63,146 bases of DNA from JBBDWZ01 sp050732575. Its GTDB lineage: Bacteria > Gemmatimonadota > Gemmatimonadetes > Longimicrobiales > RSA9. Of the stretch, positions 1 through 7,832 are shown piece after piece. Under the pieces are notes generated by a model. The model did no database searches. It saw only the letters and a list, made by a program, of their open reading frames with translations, and had not been told where the DNA came from. The stretch covers positions 1-63,146 of the forward strand of contig JBOHRF010000004.1 in NCBI GenBank assembly GCA_050732575.1. The letters are read 5' to 3'. The position numbers and the translations under genes are program-made. The number at the start of each line of letters is the position of its first letter. Position 1 is the first letter of the stretch.

Positions 1-136
1 AGCTTCGGAGGTGTACCGTCAATTCCTCCGGCAGGACTTTCACCTGCGTGGATACATCACCTTCGTGGCGCACCGTGAACGTGAGCGACGGGAGCGAGAG
101 CGTGAACAGACGGGCTTTGCCTCCAGGAGGTACCGC
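1..136. other. Window-edge region before the first gene
   Basis: No complete gene is visible. A plus-strand frame is open from the window edge and ends in a TGA that overlaps the ATG at 137 (ATGA), so the tail of an upstream gene is possible. The opposite strand is also open. Most of the second half is low-complexity sequence rich in GTGAACGT and GGGAGCGAG units, which resembles intergenic repeats elsewhere in the window. A strong ribosome site (AGGAGG, about 126-131) precedes the gene at 137. Confidence 0.3.
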
Positions 137-1462
137 ATGAACCGCCGAGATTTTCAAAAGTCCCTCGCCCTGGGCGCAGGTGCGCTCCTGCTCTCGCGCG
201 ATGTACTGGCGAGTGGCCACGCGCCCATCCTGAACATCAATGGCGAGCGGATCAATCGACATTTGCGCGAGCTGAGCGAGTTCGGCAAGAACCCACAGGG
301 TGGTGTTAGCCGTGTGGCCTATACCGAGTTCGACAAGCAGGGGCGTGAGTATGTGATGCAACGCATGCGTGCGGCCCAGCTCGATGTGAGCATGGATGCG
401 GCGGGCAACATTATCGGCCGGCGCGCGGGCACGGTGGCCGGCCTCAAGCCGCTCATGTTTGGTTCGCACATCGATTCTGTGCCGGAAGGCGGCAATTACG
501 ATGGCACGGTTGGCTCATTGGGCGCCATCGAAGTTGCGCAAACCATGGCCGAGCAGAAACTCAGCACGCGCCATCCGCTCGAGGTCATCGTCTTCCAGAA
601 TGAAGAAGCCGGCAAACACGGCAGCCGCATGATCAGCGGCGAGTTTCAGCCCAAGGATTTCGAGCTGACCAATGCCAGTGGCAAGAACATTCGCGCTGGT
701 CTGCGCTTCCTGGGTGGGAATCCCGATCGTCTGGCCGAAGCGCGCAGAAAGCCCGGTGACATTGCCGGCTATCTGGAGCTGCACATCGAGCAGGGCGGCA
801 CGTTGGAGCGCGATAGCCTGCACATCGGCGAAGTGGAAGGCATTGTCGGCATCAACTGGTGGAACGTGGAAGTCACGGGCACTGCCAATCATGCTGGCAC
901 CACACCCATGGACCAGCGTCAGGATGCGTTGGTGGGCGCCGCGCGTTTCGTGGATATGGTGCACACCACGGCACGGACCATGGCCGGTCGTCAGGTCGCC
1001 ACGGTTGGGCGCATGCAGGCGTTCCCCGGTGCGCGTAACGTGATTCCCGCCCGCGTCAGCACGAGCCTCGAGATCCGCGATTTGGATGCCCAGAAGATGG
1101 ATCGGCTGTTTCAGATGATTCAAGCGGAAGCGCAGAAGATCGGTCAGGCGACCGGAACCAGAATCGCCTTCGAGCAGGCCTATGCCAGCTCGCCTTCCAT
1201 GATGGATGCGCGTATTCGCGGACTCATCCGCGATTCCGCGCGTGAGCTGGGACTCTCCAGCCGGCCCATGCCCAGCGGCGCCGGTCACGATGCGCAGAGC
1301 ATTTCCACGCTTGCGCCCGCGGGCATGATCTTCCTGCCCAGTGTCAAAGGCATCAGCCATGCGCCACAGGAATTCTCGCACCCGCACGATATCATCAATG
1401 GCGTGAACGTGCTGTTGCACGCACTGCTCAAGCTGGATCAGGCCGCGTGGCTCAGCGCGTGA
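137..1462 (+). CDS. Zn-dependent amidohydrolase, hydantoinase/carbamoylase type (M20 clan), Tat-exported
   Basis: Predicted metal-dependent hydrolase of the N-carbamoyl-amino-acid hydrolase/allantoate amidohydrolase family (441 aa). The start at 137 follows AGGAGG and gives a Tat-type leader (NRRDF at residues 2-6, then a hydrophobic stretch), so the enzyme probably acts outside the cytoplasm. Dinuclear metal ligands of the family are visible: H111 in GSHIDSVPEGG, D122 in NYDG, the E156-E157 pair in QNEEAGKHGSR, H216 in LHIEQG, and a late His in GAGHDAQS near residue 390. The length is normal for the family. It overlaps the next gene by 16 nt, and a second secreted M20 hydrolase follows at 1904, suggesting a small operon for scavenging nitrogenous or peptide compounds. 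Substrate (carbamoyl amino acid, ureide or other amide) cannot be told from sequence. Confidence 0.9.
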   Translation: MNRRDFQKSLALGAGALLLSRDVLASGHAPILNINGERINRHLRELSEFGKNPQGGVSRVAYTEFDKQGREYVMQRMRAAQLDVSMDAAGNIIGRRAGTVAGLKPLMFGSHIDSVPEGGNYDGTVGSLGAIEVAQTMAEQKLSTRHPLEVIVFQNEEAGKHGSRMISGEFQPKDFELTNASGKNIRAGLRFLGGNPDRLAEARRKPGDIAGYLELHIEQGGTLERDSLHIGEVEGIVGINWWNVEVTGTANHAGTTPMDQRQDALVGAARFVDMVHTTARTMAGRQVATVGRMQAFPGARNVIPARVSTSLEIRDLDAQKMDRLFQMIQAEAQKIGQATGTRIAFEQAYASSPSMMDARIRGLIRDSARELGLSSRPMPSGAGHDAQSISTLAPAGMIFLPSVKGISHAPQEFSHPHDIINGVNVLLHALLKLDQAAWLSA

Positions 1463-1893
1463 CGCGCGGCGTGTTCGCGCTGCTCTGCTTGTTGCCGCTC
1501 CACACCGCATGTGTAGCGCGTCAGGCCATCGTTACTTCCAGTCAGATGGACGGCGCCCGGGTCGGCACCGGCATGTGGACGCGCGAAGAGCTTTACTTCG
1601 GCATGAGCACACCCACCGGCATGGTCAGCGACACCTCCTGGCAGCTTTTCCTGGACCGTGAAGTCGCACCGCGCCTGCCCGATGGCTTCACCATCTTCGA
1701 GTCCGTTGGTTATTATCGAGATCAGCGCACCGGCCGCACCGAGCGCGAACCCAGTCGCGTGTTGCTCGTATATTACCGCGAAAACCAGTCCCAAACCACA
1801 CGCGCTCTGACCGAACTGGCCGCCATCTACAAACGCATGTTCAACCAACAATCCGTGCTCCGCATCACATCACTTGTCCGTGCCACTTTCTGA
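1447..1893 (+). CDS. DUF3574 family lipoprotein
   Basis: Small secreted protein, 148 aa from a GTG start that overlaps the end of the preceding gene. It has a hydrophobic leader ending in a lipobox-like LHTAC, so it is probably a lipoprotein. The body matches the DUF3574 pattern as I know it: LYFGMSTP near the start, W..FLDREVAPRLPDGF in the middle and a terminal segment beginning PSRVLLVYY. The function of this family is not known. Translational overlap with the amidohydrolase and an 11-nt gap to the M20 peptidase put it in the same transcription unit. Confidence 0.8.
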   Translation: MAQRVTRGVFALLCLLPLHTACVARQAIVTSSQMDGARVGTGMWTREELYFGMSTPTGMVSDTSWQLFLDREVAPRLPDGFTIFESVGYYRDQRTGRTEREPSRVLLVYYRENQSQTTRALTELAAIYKRMFNQQSVLRITSLVRATF

Positions 1894-1903
1894 AGGTGAA
1901 GCA

Positions 1904-3370
1904 ATGATCCCCAACCCGGAATTCCGCGCCCACGCCCGCGCCCTTTCGTTCCATCCTTTCCTCGCCGTCGCCCTCGCCGTCGCCCTCGCCGTCGCCCTGA
2001 GTGCACCGGCGCCAGGCGAGGCCCAGCAACTCCAGCCGCACCAGCAACTGGCAAGGGACGTGTTCAAAGAGCTCATCGAAATCAACACGACCGATGGCAG
2101 CGGCGACAACACGAAGGCTGCCGAAGCCATGGCCGCGCGCTTCCGCGCCGCCGGCTTCCCGGCCGCCGACATCTTTGTGGCGGGCCCACACCCGCGTAAA
2201 GGCAACGTGGTCGTGCGTTATCGCGGCCGCAGCAGCACGCAAAAGCCGCTGCTGCTGCTGGCGCACATCGATGTAGTGGAAGCCAAAAAGGAAGACTGGT
2301 CCAGCAATCTGGACCCGTTCGTCTTCACCGAGCGTGACGGCTACTACTACGGTCGGGGCACGACGGATGACAAGGCCATGTCCGCCATCTTCGTAGCCAA
2401 TCTGTTGCGCATGAAGCAGCAAGGCCTGGTGCCCGAGCGCGACATCATCCTGGCGCTCACGGCCGATGAAGAAAGTGGTGATCACAATGGCGTGGACTGG
2501 CTACTCAAGAATCACCGCGCCAGGGTCGATGCCGAATACGGTCTCAATGAAGGAGGCAATGGCCTGGCCCGTGGTGGCCGCAATATCGCCAACCAGGTGC
2601 AAGCCAGCGAAAAAGTGTACGTCGACTATCGATTGGAGTCCACCAATCCGGGCGGCCACAGCTCACGCCCCACGCGTGACAACGCCATCTATCACCTGAC
2701 CGAAGCGCTCACCCGCATCGGCCAGCACCAGTTCCCGGTCAAGCTCAATGAAGTGACACGCGGCTACTTTCAGCGCATGGCCGGCATCGAACAAGGTCAA
2801 CTGGCGGCAGACTTCCGCGCCATCGCGCAAACAACGCCCAACGCCACCGCGCTCGAGCGCATGGCCGCAATTCCTTACTTTAATGCCATGATGCGCACCA
2901 CCTGTGTGGCCACCATGGTGAACGCCGGCCACGCACCCAATGCCTTGCCTCAGCGCGCTACGGCCAACGTGAATTGTCGAATACTGCCGGGCGAGGATCC
3001 TGCGGAAGTGCAGCGCACGCTGGAGCGCGTAATTGCCAATCCGAAAGTCACGGTCACACCCGAGGGTGAAGCCCGGCCCAGCTCGCCATCACCGCTGCGC
3101 CCCGATGTCATGGGCCCCATCGAGAAACTCACGCAGCAGCTGTGGCCGGGCGTGCCAGTCGTGCCGGTCATGAGCACGGGCGCCACCGATGGCCTCTACT
3201 TTCGCCAGGCCGGCATCCCGATCTACGGCGTGTCAGGTCTGTTTGGTGACATGGACGATGTGCGCGCGCACGGCCGTGACGAGCGTATTGGCATCAAGGA
3301 GTTCTACGATGGCCAGGAATTTCTGTGGCGGCTGGTCAACGAGCTGACGGGCGCGCGGCCGGCCACGTGA
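1904..3370 (+). CDS. Secreted M20/M28-clan zinc peptidase (M20/M25/M40 family)
   Basis: Predicted dinuclear zinc exopeptidase, 488 aa from the ATG at 1904 (GAAGGTGAAG upstream). A signal peptide (about residues 1-40) contains a repeated VALA run encoded by a 12-bp microsatellite. Visible family motifs are H121 in LLAHIDVV, the bridging Asp in GRGTTDDKAM (about residue 155), the catalytic and ligand Glu pair in TADEESGD (189-190), and a C-terminal His in VRAHGRDER. A dimerisation (lid) domain lies between about residues 220 and 350. It is probably periplasmic or exported and removes terminal amino acids from peptides. It ends against a convergent GNAT gene with a shared palindrome. Confidence 0.9.
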   Translation: MIPNPEFRAHARALSFHPFLAVALAVALAVALSAPAPGEAQQLQPHQQLARDVFKELIEINTTDGSGDNTKAAEAMAARFRAAGFPAADIFVAGPHPRKGNVVVRYRGRSSTQKPLLLLAHIDVVEAKKEDWSSNLDPFVFTERDGYYYGRGTTDDKAMSAIFVANLLRMKQQGLVPERDIILALTADEESGDHNGVDWLLKNHRARVDAEYGLNEGGNGLARGGRNIANQVQASEKVYVDYRLESTNPGGHSSRPTRDNAIYHLTEALTRIGQHQFPVKLNEVTRGYFQRMAGIEQGQLAADFRAIAQTTPNATALERMAAIPYFNAMMRTTCVATMVNAGHAPNALPQRATANVNCRILPGEDPAEVQRTLERVIANPKVTVTPEGEARPSSPSPLRPDVMGPIEKLTQQLWPGVPVVPVMSTGATDGLYFRQAGIPIYGVSGLFGDMDDVRAHGRDERIGIKEFYDGQEFLWRLVNELTGARPAT

Positions 3371-3371
3371 A

Positions 3372-3399
3372 GCGTCACGCGTGACGCGCTAGACGCGTC
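3372..3399. terminator. Palindrome at a convergent gene junction
   Basis: GCGTCACGCGTGACGC (3372-3387) is a perfect 16-bp palindrome, and GACGCG-CTAGA-CGCGTC (3383-3399) is a second overlapping hairpin. They sit just after the M20 stop (3370) and over the last codons of the convergent GNAT gene. No T-run follows on either strand, so this is a candidate factor-independent barrier or bidirectional terminator only by position and symmetry. Confidence 0.45.
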
Positions 3400-3968
3400 A
3401 TCAGGTGCCGCTTCACGTCCGGCCATTCACCAAGCAGAATGCTGAACATGACCGAGTCGCGAACCGTGCCGTCCCGCCGCGCTTGATGATGCCTGATCAC
3501 ACCATCCAGTTTGGCACCAATTCCCGCGATAGCCTTTTGCGATGCGTAGTTGAAGTTGTCAGTCCGCAGGCCAACCACCTTGCAGCCCACGGATTCAAAG
3601 GCATGCGTCAGCAGCAGCAGCTTGCAAGCGCTATTGACGTGACTGCGCTGCCAACGTGCTGCGTACCACGTGTACCCGATTTCAACACGATCGATGGCCG
3701 CCACGATGTCGTGATAGCGTGTGCTGCCCACGATCTCATTGCTCGTCAACTCGCGCACTGCCCAGGGCAACATGTGCCCTGATTGCTGCCCGGCCAGCGC
3801 ATCCGCAAGGTAGGCACCCACGCGCGCCGGTTCCGGTACGGTGGTGAACCACAGTTCCCAGAGCCGGCCGTCCGCCACCGCTTCGGCCAGTGCGGCCTCG
3901 TGCTCGGCCGTTAGCGGCTCTAGCCGAACGCCAAAACCTTCGAGTGTAACTGGAGTAGGGTCGATCAT
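3375..3968 (-). CDS. GNAT family N-acetyltransferase (RimJ/RimL-like)
   Basis: Acetyl-CoA dependent N-acetyltransferase of the RimJ/RimL type, 197 aa. Visible signs are the N-terminal segment GVRLEPLTAEH, the central strand pair around EIVGSTRYHDI, the segment VEIGYTWYA (typical of this subgroup), and the C-terminal helix in which RTDNFNYASQKAI corresponds to the N..S..A.EK.G pattern. It probably acetylates small molecules or protein N-termini in the cytoplasm; the substrate is not predictable. Convergent with the M20 peptidase. Upstream lies a repeated AACGT-rich stretch also seen before other genes here. Confidence 0.85.
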   Translation of the reverse strand: MIDPTPVTLEGFGVRLEPLTAEHEAALAEAVADGRLWELWFTTVPEPARVGAYLADALAGQQSGHMLPWAVRELTSNEIVGSTRYHDIVAAIDRVEIGYTWYAARWQRSHVNSACKLLLLTHAFESVGCKVVGLRTDNFNYASQKAIAGIGAKLDGVIRHHQARRDGTVRDSVMFSILLGEWPDVKRHLMTRLARHA

Positions 3969-4070
3969 TTCTTTAACGAACGTAACGGACGTTGACGTTC
4001 AATTCTTTCATCCGATAAATCCCGACCGCAAGGTTCGCCACACTCAATCCCACCTCGTATCTTCTGACGC

Positions 4071-5465
4071 ATGATCGAGCTCCTCGCCCTGACTGGCGTG
4101 GTCATCCTCATTTCCGCGGTGTCCTCTGGCGCGCTGGAGCGGCGCGGAATCTCACTCGTGCTACTCTTCCTGGCCATCGGCTTTGTGGCCGGTCCGCACG
4201 GACTCGGCCTGGCCGATTTCACACTCGATTCGCCCTTGTTGCAGCTGGTGGCAACCGTATCGCTCACCATGGTGTTGTTTGCCGATGCCGTGTCCGTGCA
4301 GCCTCCGCTCATGCGCGCGCACGCGCGGCTGGCCACGCGCATCCTGGGGCCGGGCACGCTCATCACAGCCGCCCTGATCGCGCTGGCATCGTATTGGCTG
4401 CTCGACATTCCCGCTGCGGGCAGCGCCATGATCGGCGCGGCCCTGGCCTCCACGGACCCGGTGTTGCTGCGCTCCGTGCTGCGCAATCCACGCGTGCCCG
4501 AGCCCGTGCGCCAGGCGCTGCGCATGGAGAGCGGTCTCAACGATGCCGTGCTGCTGCCTATCGTGCTGATCGCCATGACCGTTGCGGGCGGGCACGCATC
4601 ATCGGCCGGCTACCTGGTACGCACGCTCGGCAACTTGCTGGTAATTGGACCGCTGGCCGGTGCGGTCGTGGGTCTGCTCTGTGTGCTGGCGCTCGAGTAT
4701 GTGCGCGCACGTTTTGGTGTGCGCCGCGACTACGAGTCGCTCTACACGTTGGGTGTTGCTCTCACCGCTTTTGCCGTGGCCGAAGCGCTGCACACCAGCG
4801 GCTTTCTGGCCGCCTTCACTGCCGGCCTGGCCATTGCCTTCCGCGATGTCGAGCTGTGCGACTGTTTCCACGATTACGGTGAAGCCACTGCAGAAGTCGC
4901 GTTACTGCTGACCTTCGTGGCGCTGGGTGGCACACTCATCTGGTCGGGGTTACCACTGCTGGATGTGCGACATGTTGCGTTCATTGTCCTGGCGCTCGCC
5001 ATCCGGCCCATCGTCCTGGTCGTCGTGTTGCGCGGGACCGACCTGTCGCGTCGCGATTTGGGGCTGCTCGCCTGGTTCGGACCGCGCGGACTCAGCTCGC
5101 TATTGCTCATCCTGCTGCCTGTATTCGATGGTCTACCCGGCAGCGATCGGCTGTTTGCGGTCTGCTCGCTGGTCGTACTCGCTTCCGTGGTATTGCATGG
5201 CGCATCGCCTGCCTTGCTCATGCGCAGCGTCGAACCCACCGGTGTGTCCGAGGATGCGCGCATCCGCCTCACGCTCGACGAGCTGGATGCACTTCGCTCG
5301 CGTGCCGAACGCGTGCATGTCCTGGACGTTCGCACGGAAAACAGTTTTGCCGCTGAGCGGAACATGGCGGCGGGTGCGCTGCGCGTGAATCCCGACTATG
5401 CCGTTGCCGAGGTCAAGCGGCTCGGTCTGCCGCGCGACGCCTGGCTCGCTTTGTACTGCACCTGA
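4071..5465 (+). CDS. CPA1-type cation:proton antiporter with truncated C-terminal rhodanese domain
   Basis: Integral membrane monovalent cation:H+ antiporter of the CPA1/NhaP kind, about residues 1-390 with some 11-12 hydrophobic segments. The ion-binding ND motif is visible in ESGLNDAVLLPIV, and the conserved GFLAAFTAG and GPRGLSSLLLI stretches are present. From about residue 400 a rhodanese domain begins (LDELDALRSRAERVHVLDVRTENSF) and the frame ends at TGA 5463-5465 right after LALYCT, where the family usually has YC.CP/T.E.TSA. The same frame continues with clear rhodanese sequence to 5636 (see next entry). The start at 4071 is the first ATG and leads straight into helix 1. Antiporter-rhodanese fusions are known; the role of the rhodanese part here is unclear. 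Confidence 0.88.
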   Translation: MIELLALTGVVILISAVSSGALERRGISLVLLFLAIGFVAGPHGLGLADFTLDSPLLQLVATVSLTMVLFADAVSVQPPLMRAHARLATRILGPGTLITAALIALASYWLLDIPAAGSAMIGAALASTDPVLLRSVLRNPRVPEPVRQALRMESGLNDAVLLPIVLIAMTVAGGHASSAGYLVRTLGNLLVIGPLAGAVVGLLCVLALEYVRARFGVRRDYESLYTLGVALTAFAVAEALHTSGFLAAFTAGLAIAFRDVELCDCFHDYGEATAEVALLLTFVALGGTLIWSGLPLLDVRHVAFIVLALAIRPIVLVVVLRGTDLSRRDLGLLAWFGPRGLSSLLLILLPVFDGLPGSDRLFAVCSLVVLASVVLHGASPALLMRSVEPTGVSEDARIRLTLDELDALRSRAERVHVLDVRTENSFAAERNMAAGALRVNPDYAVAEVKRLGLPRDAWLALYCT

Positions 5466-5636
5466 ACGGACGAACACACGAGCGCCCGGGTGGCGCGCGA
5501 GTTGATCAAGGCTGGCTGGCTCAATGCCAGAGCATTGCGCGGAGGCTGGCGCGCCTGGCAGGCGGCCGGTCGCCCCGTGCAGCCTAAGTCGGCGCCACTG
5601 GTCGAGTTGCAGCGTCGCTCAAAATCAGAAGCATGA
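5466..5636 (+). pseudogene. Second half of the rhodanese domain, in frame after TGA
   Basis: Reading on in the same frame past the TGA at 5463-5465 gives 56 residues that match the second half of a rhodanese fold: TDEHTSARVARELIKAG, then ALRGGWRAWQAAGRPV, ending at TGA 5634. The TGA replaces the position where the active-site region of such domains often has Cys (TGC to TGA would be one change). Either a recent nonsense mutation truncates the domain or the codon is recoded (selenocysteine). A hairpin GCGCC-CGGGT-GGCGC starts 16 nt after the TGA. Confidence 0.6.
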
Positions 5637-5667
5637 CATGCCCCGCGCTGACTGGTAGACTACGGGC

Positions 5668-7014
5668 ATGACGGAGCAAGCGTTATCGGCCGGGTCGATC
5701 GCCCTGCGCATTGGCCTGGTCCTTCTGCTGGTTGCGGCAAACGGCTTCTTCGTGGCTGCCGAGTTTGGCCTGGTCGGCGCGCGGCGCACCCAAATCGAAT
5801 CCCTGGTCCGGCGCGGCAACCGGCGCGCACGCGCCGCGCAACACGCCATCAGTCATCTCGATCACTACATCTCCGGCACACAGTTGGGCATCACGGTCTC
5901 ATCCCTTGGACTGGGCTGGGTGGGCGAGAGCACCATGGCATCGATGCTCAATCAATTGTTCACTCCGCTTGGGCCACCGCTCGATGTCATTGCCACCCAC
6001 GCCGTCGCTGCCACCATCGCCTTCATCTTCATTTCGTTCCTGCACATCGTGCTGGGCGAGTTGGCGCCCAAGTCATTGGCCTTGTTGTTTCCGGAGCAAG
6101 TCAGCTTGTGGACCGCAACACCGCTCATTGTGTTCTCGCGCGTATTTACACCCTTCATCTATGTCCTGAATGGCACGGCCAATCGATTGTTGCGGCTGTT
6201 TGGACTGCGGCCGCCCCGGCACTTGGAACACGTGCATCGGCCTGAGGAGATCGAGATGCTCGTGCGCCAGATGCACGAGCACGATCAGCTGGCTGATGAA
6301 CCCGTGCACATGATCCGTGGTGCACTCGCACTCTCCGAGCGTATGGTCAGCGATGTCATGACTCCGCGTACTGAAGTGATCGCGCTGGAAGTCGACACAC
6401 CGCTGCAGGAAGCCGCCGACATCTTTTTGGACACAGGCGTGTCTCGCATACCCGTGTACCGCGAAGTCATCGATGATGTGATTGGTGTCGTGCTGGCGCG
6501 TGATATCTGGCGCGCCTCGACCAGGGCGCGACCCACACCATTGAGTGAGCTGGTCCGCCCAGCCACCTATGTGCCGGACACCAAGTCAGTCGAAGAATTG
6601 CTCGGTGAAATGCAGCGCCAGCGCATCCATATGGCCATTGTAATCGACGAGTTCGGCGGTACCGCCGGCGTGGTTACGCTGGAGGATCTGATCGAAGAAA
6701 TCGTGGGCGACATCCGTGACGAAGACGAACGCGAGCCCGAGCCCATCCGTGAAACCGGTGATGGCATCATCCAGCTGTCCGGCAACGCTCCGCTGGTCGA
6801 ACTCAATGAGCGCTTCGAGCTGGGCCTGCCCGCCCACGAGTTCACCACAGTGGGCGGTTATGTCATGGGCCGGCTCGGCCGTTTGGCCACGCCTGGAGAT
6901 GTCGTGGAGTTCACGCGCGGCAAACTGCGTGTGGACAGCATGCACGGCCGTCGTATCGAGACCCTGACGCTCAGCCCGGAAAGGCCGGTCGTAGCAGAAG
7001 AACAGGAGCGCTAA
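5668..7014 (+). CDS. CNNM/HlyC-CorC family membrane protein (DUF21-CBS-CorC)
   Basis: Four-segment DUF21 membrane domain (about residues 10-195), tandem CBS domains (about 215-335: the first around MTPRTEVIALEVDT, the second near RIHMAIVIDEFGGTAGVVTLEDL) and a C-terminal CorC/HlyC domain (about 355-435, with VGGYVMGRLGRL). 448 aa is normal for this family, which is linked to Mg2+/Co2+ export or homeostasis; bacterial members are often misnamed hemolysins. Residues such as GFFVAAEFGLVGARRT in the first helix are typical. It follows the antiporter by about 30 nt after the rhodanese remnant, consistent with co-transcription of two ion-transport genes. Confidence 0.92.
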   Translation: MTEQALSAGSIALRIGLVLLLVAANGFFVAAEFGLVGARRTQIESLVRRGNRRARAAQHAISHLDHYISGTQLGITVSSLGLGWVGESTMASMLNQLFTPLGPPLDVIATHAVAATIAFIFISFLHIVLGELAPKSLALLFPEQVSLWTATPLIVFSRVFTPFIYVLNGTANRLLRLFGLRPPRHLEHVHRPEEIEMLVRQMHEHDQLADEPVHMIRGALALSERMVSDVMTPRTEVIALEVDTPLQEAADIFLDTGVSRIPVYREVIDDVIGVVLARDIWRASTRARPTPLSELVRPATYVPDTKSVEELLGEMQRQRIHMAIVIDEFGGTAGVVTLEDLIEEIVGDIRDEDEREPEPIRETGDGIIQLSGNAPLVELNERFELGLPAHEFTTVGGYVMGRLGRLATPGDVVEFTRGKLRVDSMHGRRIETLTLSPERPVVAEEQER

Positions 7015-7022
7015 GAACGCTC
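7006..7022. terminator. Hairpin containing both stop codons of a convergent pair
   Basis: GAGCG (7006-7010), a 7-nt loop and CGCTC (7018-7022) span the stop of the CNNM gene and reach the stop of the gene on the other strand. Short stem without T-run; called by position. Confidence 0.3.
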
Positions 7023-7767
7023 ACGAGCCGCCAAACACAATGGCCACATCCGATGCGCCCGTTTCCGTAACCCGAATCTTCTGTGTGCGCGTACCCAGCG
7101 TGGGGTGCCACGCCTCTAACTCGTATTCACCCGCCGGCAGTCCATCGATCGTGAACCTACCATCCTCGCCCGTAACGGCATAAAACGAATGATCGAACAC
7201 GCCAATGCTGGCACTCATCCAGTCATGGATGTCACAACGCACGGAGATCCCCAGCTCGGACACGCGGAACGTGCGCCGCGACTGCATGCCAGCCATGGGC
7301 TGACCCAGATTGAACGACGGATTCAGTTTGGGTGAGACGTGCACGTTGTGCAGCACGTTGTCACTGTTGCGGACCACCAACGGTTGTCCGACTCGAAGGG
7401 CAAGAACTGCGGGATCGTACAAACAGGCCTGCTGATCCAGTACGATCGGCTCGGTCGGCACGGGCCTGGACAGATGGGCCGCCACCCCTCTGATCTGCAC
7501 GATCACGTCGGCCAGTCCGCTCTGCGTGCCCACCCGCACCGTGCGTCGCACAGCCGGCGAGTTGCGTCGCGCATCACGACAGAACGCTTCGCTGCTCATG
7601 TCAATGGCTTGCGCAGTCGGCGCGTTGCCGCTAAACGTGACGCTGCCCGTGACCGCCACACCTGTCGGAGTTTTTGTCGGTGATGTCAGGCCCACCAACA
7701 GCCACGTCGCCACAAGAACCAACACGCCCCCAAACCGCCCCCGCGTAACGATCACCATGCGTTCCAT
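7021..7767 (-). CDS. Secreted cupredoxin-like protein with C-terminal carboxypeptidase-regulatory domain
   Basis: 248 aa, start preceded by GGGGGTAG. A leader or anchor helix (about 10-30) is followed by a beta domain with a plastocyanin-like copper-site pattern: His in VLHNVHVSP (about residue 140) and Cys/His/Met in VRCDIHDWMSA (about 177-185). The C-terminal part (about 195-245), TGEDGRFTIDGLPAGEYELEAWHP, is a carboxypeptidase regulatory-like (transthyretin-type) beta sandwich. It is probably periplasmic. It lies in tandem with a cytochrome c gene, with a redox enzyme further upstream, so an electron-transfer role is plausible. Similar proteins are often annotated only as methylamine-utilisation-like or plastocyanin-like; copper binding is inferred. 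Confidence 0.75.
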   Translation of the reverse strand: MERMVIVTRGRFGGVLVLVATWLLVGLTSPTKTPTGVAVTGSVTFSGNAPTAQAIDMSSEAFCRDARRNSPAVRRTVRVGTQSGLADVIVQIRGVAAHLSRPVPTEPIVLDQQACLYDPAVLALRVGQPLVVRNSDNVLHNVHVSPKLNPSFNLGQPMAGMQSRRTFRVSELGISVRCDIHDWMSASIGVFDHSFYAVTGEDGRFTIDGLPAGEYELEAWHPTLGTRTQKIRVTETGASDVAIVFGGS

Positions 7768-7792
7768 CAGCTACCCCCAATCCGTTCCCGGT

Positions 7793-7819
7793 ACGCCCGA
7801 TACGCCCGATACGCCCGTC
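7793..7819. repeat. 9-bp tandem repeat (ACGCCCGAT/ACGCCCGTC), three units
   Basis: Three adjacent 9-mers between two minus-strand genes. The same units recur six times at 36156-36209. Non-coding by position. Confidence 0.7.
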
Positions 7820-7832
7820 TCGCCGTTACGCC

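Noticed and set aside
1..60. Similarity of GTACCGTCAATTCCT to the conserved 16S rRNA primer site
   Set aside because: The match stops after about 15 bases and none of the expected neighbouring rRNA sequence follows.
515..1510. 331-aa open frame on the minus strand
   Set aside because: Lies fully antisense to the carbamoylase-type gene, which has a ribosome site and intact metal motifs; GC-rich DNA leaves long antisense frames open.
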